Source: JBDRGD01 sp043818095 (GTDB lineage Bacteria; Chloroflexota; Dehalococcoidia; Dehalococcoidales; RBG-16-60-22). Taken from it: 9,472 nt of DNA. The position numbers were made by a program, and so were the translations under genes. The notes beneath the pieces are model-generated. The model had not been told where the DNA came from. It made no database searches and worked only from the letters and a program-made list of their open reading frames with translations. Shown one piece after another: positions 7,815 through 9,472 of this stretch; positions within the stretch are counted from its first letter, which is position 1, and the number at the start of each line of letters is the position of its first letter. The DNA lies in assembly GCA_043818095.1 (NCBI GenBank), contig JBDRGD010000130.1, positions 1-9,472 on the forward strand. The letters run 5' to 3'.

Positions 7815-7830
7815 GGGAAGGTTGCTTCCC
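7815..7830. promoter_or_regulatory. Dyad at the MFS transcription start, operator or 5' hairpin
   Basis: GGGAAG (7815-7820) and CTTCCC (7825-7830) form a perfect 6-bp inverted repeat with spacer GTTG, beginning 3 bp after the -10 hexamer. It overlaps the predicted start site, a usual position for a repressor site; as RNA it would form a hairpin at the 5' end of the message. Confidence 0.45.
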
Positions 7831-7864
7831 ATACGGATTCAGCAAGAACGGAGAAGCGGTTCAG

Positions 7865-9091
7865 TTGTTTTATGGCTGGTGGGTTGTCGTTGCGTGCTTC
7901 GTCATCTGGTTTTACCACGGCGGAAGCGTCGTCCTCGGCTTTACCGCCTTCTTTGAGCCGATAGCGCAGGAGTTCGGCTGGAGCTATACCCAGATTTCCC
8001 TGGCGGCTTCGCTGCGCGGGGCGGAGGTGGGGATGCTGGCGCCCCTGGTCGGCATGGTAATCGACCGCTGGGGGACGCGGCGCCTGGTTACCATCGGCCT
8101 GATGCTCTCCGGACTGGGCCTGGTCCTGATGAGCCGCACCAACTCCCTCGGCATGTTCTACGCCGCCTTCGCGCTGATTGCCCTGGGCACCACCGGCATC
8201 AGCCCCACCGTCTTCATGACCGTCATCGCGAACTGGTTCCGCAAGAGGGTGGGCCTCGCCACCGGGATAATCTCCTGCGGCTTCGCCCTCGGCGGGCTGC
8301 TCATCCCGGTAGTCGTCAGGCTCATTGACGTTCTGGGCTGGCGGAACGCGATATTCGCGCTCGGGGTGGGCACCTGGGTCATTGCCCTCCCCTTTTCCCT
8401 CATGGTCCGGCACCGGCCGGAGCAGTACGGGCTTTTACCGGACGGCGAGCGCCAGCTGCCGCCCTCCGCGGACCGCCCGGCGCTGCCGGTGATAGAGGAA
8501 GTGAGCATCGGCGTAAAGGAAGCGGTGACGGGGCGCGCCTTCTGGCACATAACCCTGGCGATGATGTTCGTGTTCCTCCCCATTTCCGCCTTGCAGATAC
8601 ACGTGATGCCCTACCTCAGCAGCATCGGCATCCCCCGGGAGACCTCCGGGCTGGTGGCCTCCGCCATCCCGCTGGCCGGCGTGCTGGGCCGCCTGTCTTC
8701 CGGCTATCTGACCGACCGGTACGACAAGAAAAAGGTCGCCGGGGTTTTCTTTCTCATGACGGCGGTGGGCCTGCTGGTTTTCAACTACGTTACCGCCGCG
8801 CTTGCCTGGCTGTTTATCCCGTTCATCGTCTTTTACGCGGTGGGCTCGGGCAGCAACTCCACCCTGCGGGTGACCCTGATGCGTGAGTACTTCGGCAGGA
8901 GAAGGTTCGGCACCATTTTCGGCTTCATGATGGGGATGATGGCGCTGGCGTCCATCGGCGGCCCGCTGCTGGCGGGATGGATATATGATACCTTCGGCAG
9001 CTACCACGCCACCTGGATTATCTTCACCATCCTGGTGTTCATGGCGCTGCTGATTATCTACACGCTGCCCCCTGCCCGCAACGCCAAATGA
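7865..9091 (+). CDS. Major facilitator superfamily transporter, OFA/monocarboxylate-porter-like
   Basis: This 408-residue integral membrane protein is expected to have 12 transmembrane helices in two halves, with a hydrophilic central loop near residues 182-220. MFS motif A is clear between helices 2 and 3 (GMVIDRWGTRR, 63-73) and has a degenerate copy in the second half (GYLTDRYDKKK, 280-290). The opening FYGWWVVVACFVIW and the stretches NWFRKRVGLATG (123-134) and REYFGRRRFGTIFG (340-353) are typical of the oxalate/formate-antiporter-like and monocarboxylate-porter branch, suggesting a small organic anion. The actual substrate cannot be read from sequence. The TTG start is used because the conserved N-terminus begins there; a modest GGAG (7850-7853) lies 11 nt upstream. 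It diverges from trpBA, so shared regulation is possible, but export of tryptophan or a related compound is speculation. Confidence 0.9.
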   Translation: MFYGWWVVVACFVIWFYHGGSVVLGFTAFFEPIAQEFGWSYTQISLAASLRGAEVGMLAPLVGMVIDRWGTRRLVTIGLMLSGLGLVLMSRTNSLGMFYAAFALIALGTTGISPTVFMTVIANWFRKRVGLATGIISCGFALGGLLIPVVVRLIDVLGWRNAIFALGVGTWVIALPFSLMVRHRPEQYGLLPDGERQLPPSADRPALPVIEEVSIGVKEAVTGRAFWHITLAMMFVFLPISALQIHVMPYLSSIGIPRETSGLVASAIPLAGVLGRLSSGYLTDRYDKKKVAGVFFLMTAVGLLVFNYVTAALAWLFIPFIVFYAVGSGSNSTLRVTLMREYFGRRRFGTIFGFMMGMMALASIGGPLLAGWIYDTFGSYHATWIIFTILVFMALLIIYTLPPARNAK

Positions 9092-9107
9092 CATAGTTTT
9101 TGTAACC

Positions 9108-9123
9108 TTTTCCCCGGGGAAAA
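9108..9123. promoter_or_regulatory. Perfect 16-bp palindrome upstream of the stress-protein promoter
   Basis: The sequence is a T4-C4-G4-A4 palindrome with no spacer. It lies 17 bp after the transporter stop and 2 bp before a -35 candidate. Because the T-run is on the 5' side and the A-run on the 3' side on either strand, it does not have the shape of a rho-independent terminator. A protein-binding site is more likely, though a transcript-end hairpin is possible. Confidence 0.45.
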
Positions 9124-9125
9124 TA

Positions 9126-9160
9126 TAGACTTTGTCATGGCGCGCGGCATAAAATACCAT
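9126..9160 (+). promoter_or_regulatory. Candidate promoter region for the universal stress protein gene
   Basis: Two overlapping readings are possible: TAGACT (9126-9131) with an 18-bp spacer to TAAAAT (9150-9155), or TTGTCA (9132-9137) with a 17-bp spacer to TACCAT (9155-9160). Either would give a leader of roughly 60-65 nt containing the GC-rich and hairpin sequences that follow. I cannot decide between them. Confidence 0.4.
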
Positions 9161-9168
9161 TATAGGGC

Positions 9169-9183
9169 GCCGGCACCGCCGGC
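9169..9183. repeat. GCCGGC pair in the stress-protein leader
   Basis: GCCGGC occurs at 9169-9174 and 9178-9183, separated by ACC. Since the hexamer is self-complementary, the pair can form a 6-bp GC-only hairpin or serve as a duplicated site. It lies near the predicted transcription start. Confidence 0.4.
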
Positions 9184-9191
9184 AGCCCGGG

Positions 9192-9211
9192 GACCTTTAC
9201 CGTAAAAGGTC
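9192..9211 (+). promoter_or_regulatory. Leader hairpin next to the ribosome site of the stress-protein gene
   Basis: GACCTTT (9192-9198) and AAAGGTC (9205-9211) form a perfect 7-bp stem with a 6-nt loop, ending 3 nt before the strong ribosome site AAGGAGG (9215-9221). The CCTT in its left arm could alternatively pair with AAGG of the ribosome site, so a translation-control role is conceivable but unproven. Confidence 0.4.
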
Positions 9212-9226
9212 TTTAAGGAGGAAATC

Positions 9227-9472
9227 ATGTATGGGAAAATACTGGTACCGCTGGACGGGTCGGAGCTGGCGGAGAGCGTTCTTACCCACGTCACCGCTAT
9301 CGCCAGGGGCTGCGGAGCGCAGAACGTAATCCTCTTCCGCGTCGTCGAGCCGTTTTACCTGCCCACCGGCGCTTATGAAGGCAGCATTGCTCCGGAGGAA
9401 CTGAAAAAAATCGACGCGGAGCATGAGAAACAGGCGGCGGACTACCTTCAGGACGTAGCGGGCAGGGCCGGG
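9227..9472 (+). CDS. Universal stress protein UspA family (3' end missing)
   Basis: Eighty-two codons are visible before the window ends. The start MYGKILVPLDGSELAE is the standard Usp beginning, with the first beta strand carrying the conserved Asp of VPLDGS, followed by helix 1 (AESVLTHVTAIARG) and strand 2 (VILFRVVEP). The charged stretch after PEELKKIDAE matches the helix usually found before the second half of the domain. The ATP-binding glycine motif (GxxGxxG) would lie beyond the edge, so nucleotide binding cannot be judged, nor whether one or two Usp domains are present. The ATG has a near-perfect ribosome site AAGGAGG 5 nt upstream, implying strong translation. Usp proteins are cytoplasmic and linked to stress survival or energy limitation. 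The preceding 135 bp hold a promoter candidate and several dyads, so it is probably transcribed separately from the transporter. Confidence 0.9.
   Translation, partial: MYGKILVPLDGSELAESVLTHVTAIARGCGAQNVILFRVVEPFYLPTGAYEGSIAPEELKKIDAEHEKQAADYLQDVAGRAG

Noticed and set aside
9108..9123. Rho-independent terminator for the transporter
   Set aside because: The palindrome has T before and A after the GC core on either strand and no downstream U-run, so it lacks terminator form.

Overview
The window is a GC-rich, tightly packed stretch of bacterial chromosome with nine protein genes (the first and last cut by the window edges) and no RNA gene, CRISPR array, insertion sequence or phage gene that I can see. 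Gene content fits an anaerobic or facultative bacterium: an LUD/4Fe-4S protein, an oxygen-sensitive two-subunit class I fumarase, and an L-aspartate oxidase of a type that can use fumarate in place of oxygen. A 47-residue zinc-ribbon protein resembling DUF5679 and the overall style suggest Chloroflexota, perhaps Dehalococcoidia. That assignment is inference from memory of such genomes, not a search result.

Left block (1-3618, + strand): LUD/ferredoxin protein (3' part), fumarase alpha, fumarase beta and nadB. Start and stop overlap by 4 nt at the first and last junctions, and only 10 nt separate the two fumarase genes, so this looks like one translationally coupled operon. Fumarase interconverts malate and fumarate. 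NadB oxidises aspartate to iminoaspartate for NAD synthesis and can pass electrons to fumarate, which gives a plausible metabolic link.

Middle block (3619-5727, + strand): a promoter-like sequence drives the tiny zinc-ribbon gene, which is followed by hairpins. Then comes recN (DNA repair) with its own extended -10 promoter candidate and a TTG start. recN ends tail-to-tail with trpA; both stop codons lie inside one CTAG.

Right block (5724-9472): trpB and trpA (tryptophan synthase) run on the - strand with a 4-nt overlap. They diverge from a 12-helix MFS transporter across 168 bp holding two opposed promoter candidates and three perfect dyads. After the transporter, a 135-bp gap with a 16-bp palindrome, promoter candidates and a hairpin leads to a universal stress protein gene cut by the right edge.

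Most of the window is ordinary housekeeping sequence and I do not see a clearly new biological system. The items most worth a second look are the fumarase-nadB-LUD coupling, the small zinc-ribbon gene, the dyad-rich trpB/MFS promoter region, and the structured leader of the stress-protein gene.
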